From: CAZAYP01 sp964489425 [NCBI: uncultured Verrucomicrobiota bacterium]
GTDB taxonomy: Bacteria; Verrucomicrobiota; Kiritimatiellia; RZYC01
NCBI GenBank assembly: GCA_964489425.1
Contig: CAZAYP010000073.1
Coordinates: 1-25,137 of the forward strand
Length of the DNA stretch: 25,137 nt
Reading direction: 5' to 3'
Part shown: piece by piece, positions 24,259-25,137 of the stretch
How positions within the stretch are numbered: position 1 is the stretch's first letter
Layout: each line of letters starts with the position of its first letter
Notes under the pieces: generated by a model
What the model saw: the letters and a program-made list of their open reading frames with translations, nothing else
Told to the model about the DNA's origin: nothing
The model's database searches: none
Made by a program: the position numbers and the translations under genes

Positions 24259-24390
24259 GTTACTTCTCCTTTTTAGGTTCTGCCGATCCGCAGCGCGCCA
24301 AAGCAGCGGGCCGAACCGGCCATGCTCATCAACGCGTTGCCATGTTTTCTCCCATACGCACACTCCGTTCAAATCGCAGGCGCGGCCGGC

Positions 24391-24546
24391 TCACCTGCCG
24401 ATCAGAATCAGGATCCCGGCGGCCAGCGCGAGGATCGGGATGATGATGCTCAACTGGCCGAGGCTGATACCAAACAGCCCGATCAGCCCGACAACGATCA
24501 GGTAAATGGCAAGCAGGATCATGCCGATATTTTTTTGGATGCTCAT
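24391..24546 (-). CDS. 51-residue two-helix membrane protein
   Basis: The frame from ATG 24546 to the stop at 24391 encodes MSIQKNIGMILLAIYLIVVG, then LIGLFGISLGQLSII, then IPILALAAGILILIGR. These form two strongly hydrophobic helices with a short loop, ending in Arg. TTAGGAG lies seven bases upstream. A copy of the conserved promoter element ends 84 bases upstream with its -10 at 24606-24611. Together these make a real gene very likely despite its size. It resembles small DUF3096-type membrane proteins (AIYLIVVGLIGLF and LALAAGILILI are typical phrases), but the family call is tentative. Function is unknown; co-regulation suggests an envelope or stress role. Confidence 0.75.
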   Translation of the reverse strand: MSIQKNIGMILLAIYLIVVGLIGLFGISLGQLSIIIPILALAAGILILIGR

Positions 24547-24605
24547 GGTACGCTCCTAATTAGGTTTGGCTTCTTCATGCCCATCTCTCTTCTTTTTCTG
24601 ATAGT

Positions 24606-24650
24606 AGGTTAGCCTGCGGACTGGCCCGGTTCCATGGGGTGTAACCCTAC
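24606..24650 (-). promoter_or_regulatory. Promoter of the small membrane protein gene, conserved element copy E
   Basis: The minus-strand 20-mer at 24650-24631 reads GTAGGGTTACACCCCATGGA, identical to copy C. TAACCT (24611-24606) follows after exactly 19 bases; TACTAT five bases further on is an alternative -10. Predicted transcription starts near 24599, about 53 nt before the ATG. The element overlaps the stop of the transposase remnant. Confidence 0.72.
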
Positions 24651-25010
24651 CTGCGCAAGGAGCGCGTGAAACCAAACCCGACCTTCTCCAGATATTTCCC
24701 CATCAGCGCACACGCGCCGCCCCATGCGGTCAGTGGTTTTTGCGTAAAGGCAATCTTGTGCAGGGGAAGAAACTCTTCCAAGAACGCCAGGACCGATGCG
24801 GGCCAGTTCGGCCGATGCCCCCCAACGCTGACGCTGGGCGCGTAGGCATCCTGCGCTCGCAGATAGTCCGTCCGGAGTTGATAAAGCCGGGCGCGGCCCA
24901 CCCCCAAGTCGTGCGCCGCGGTGGCCGCGTCACGTTCCCCGCGTTGAAGGCCTTTAACACGTCCCGGATGAAGATCGGCGGCAACCGATTGCAGAGCTGT
25001 TTTTTTTCAT
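24647..25010 (-). pseudogene. Broken transposase/integrase N-terminal fragment
   Basis: Two frames together give KKKQLCNRLPPIFIRDVLKA, FNAGN, then DAATAAHDLGVGRARLYQLR, TDYLRAQDAYAPSVSVGG, HRPNWPASVLAFLEEFLPLHK. This is the helix-turn-helix N-terminus of a DDE-type transposase family. A lesion near 24930 (a one-base deletion fits) separates the frames. A second mismatch of frame sits at the A8 run right after the ATG at 25010. After FLPLHK the sequence diverges and stops within the promoter element at 24647, so the catalytic domain is absent. Confidence 0.65.
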
Positions 25011-25137
25011 CCCGCTATCATGTCAAAATCCCATCCGGCTGTCGCGCTGCTCTTGGGGGCTATGCCCCCACCCCCCCGGAGTTTAGCCTGACTTCCCCGG
25101 CGCTATGCGAAAAGGCCTGTAAAACAGGGGGTCATCG
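25011..25137. other. Non-coding right edge with a hairpin
   Basis: No gene is visible. TGGGGGC-TAT-GCCCCCA at 25054-25070 forms a 7-bp hairpin, followed by a C-run. It may belong to the end of the degraded mobile element. Confidence 0.35.

Overview
The window is GC-rich and densely packed. It has no rRNA, tRNA or CRISPR array. Several traits point to a PVC-type bacterium (Verrucomicrobiota, Kiritimatiellota or Lentisphaerota). These are interspersed 'cacggatgaacgcggatg'-type inverted repeats, secreted DUF3494 proteins with FnIII-like C-terminal domains, a proline-threonine-linked sulfatase-modifying-factor protein, and many NarL-type and hybrid two-component proteins. The phylum is an inference, because no marker gene lies here.

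Layout. Positions 1-284 are repeat-rich and non-coding. Positions 285-4550 (minus strand) hold a B12/radical SAM protein and a three-gene two-component operon: a kinase-like protein that has the phospho-acceptor His domain but no ATPase domain, a full histidine kinase, and a NarL/FixJ response regulator. Divergently, 4621-5859 (plus) carries a small lipoprotein, a CBM48-type glycogen-binding protein and a host-attachment/eRF1-like protein. An inverted-repeat element and an IS4-family insertion follow (6047-7495). Positions 7609-13117 (plus) form a five-gene operon with overlapping or adjacent genes: a CDF-type transporter, an extended SDR reductase, and a DevB-DevC-DevA ABC exporter whose ATPase has a long helical C-terminal extension. 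Positions 13118-13915 hold gene debris: a cyclopropane-fatty-acid synthase tail, a PEP-utilizer domain fragment and a tandem repeat. From 13916 to the end everything is on the minus strand: a sulfatase-modifying-factor-like protein, two tandem DUF3494 proteins (one frameshifted), a PAS hybrid histidine kinase, a GH130-like protein, a GT4 glycosyltransferase fused to an alpha-barrel domain, a secreted protein, a 51-residue membrane protein missed by ordinary length cut-offs, and a broken transposase.

Main discovery. A nearly invariant 20-bp element, consensus GTAGGGTTANACCCCATGGA, occurs five times (1808, 4531, 4621, 17749, 24631). Every copy points toward the next gene, and in every copy exactly 19 nt separate it from a hexamer of the form NANNNT, which looks like a -10 box. 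One copy heads the two-component operon and another, 70 bp away and divergent, heads the lipoprotein operon. The others head the radical SAM gene, a DUF3494 gene and the small membrane protein gene. The simplest reading is a positively controlled, autoregulated regulon of envelope or stress genes, probably driven by the NarL-type regulator encoded at 1903-2580. The assignment to that regulator is inference; the motif and its fixed spacing are directly visible.
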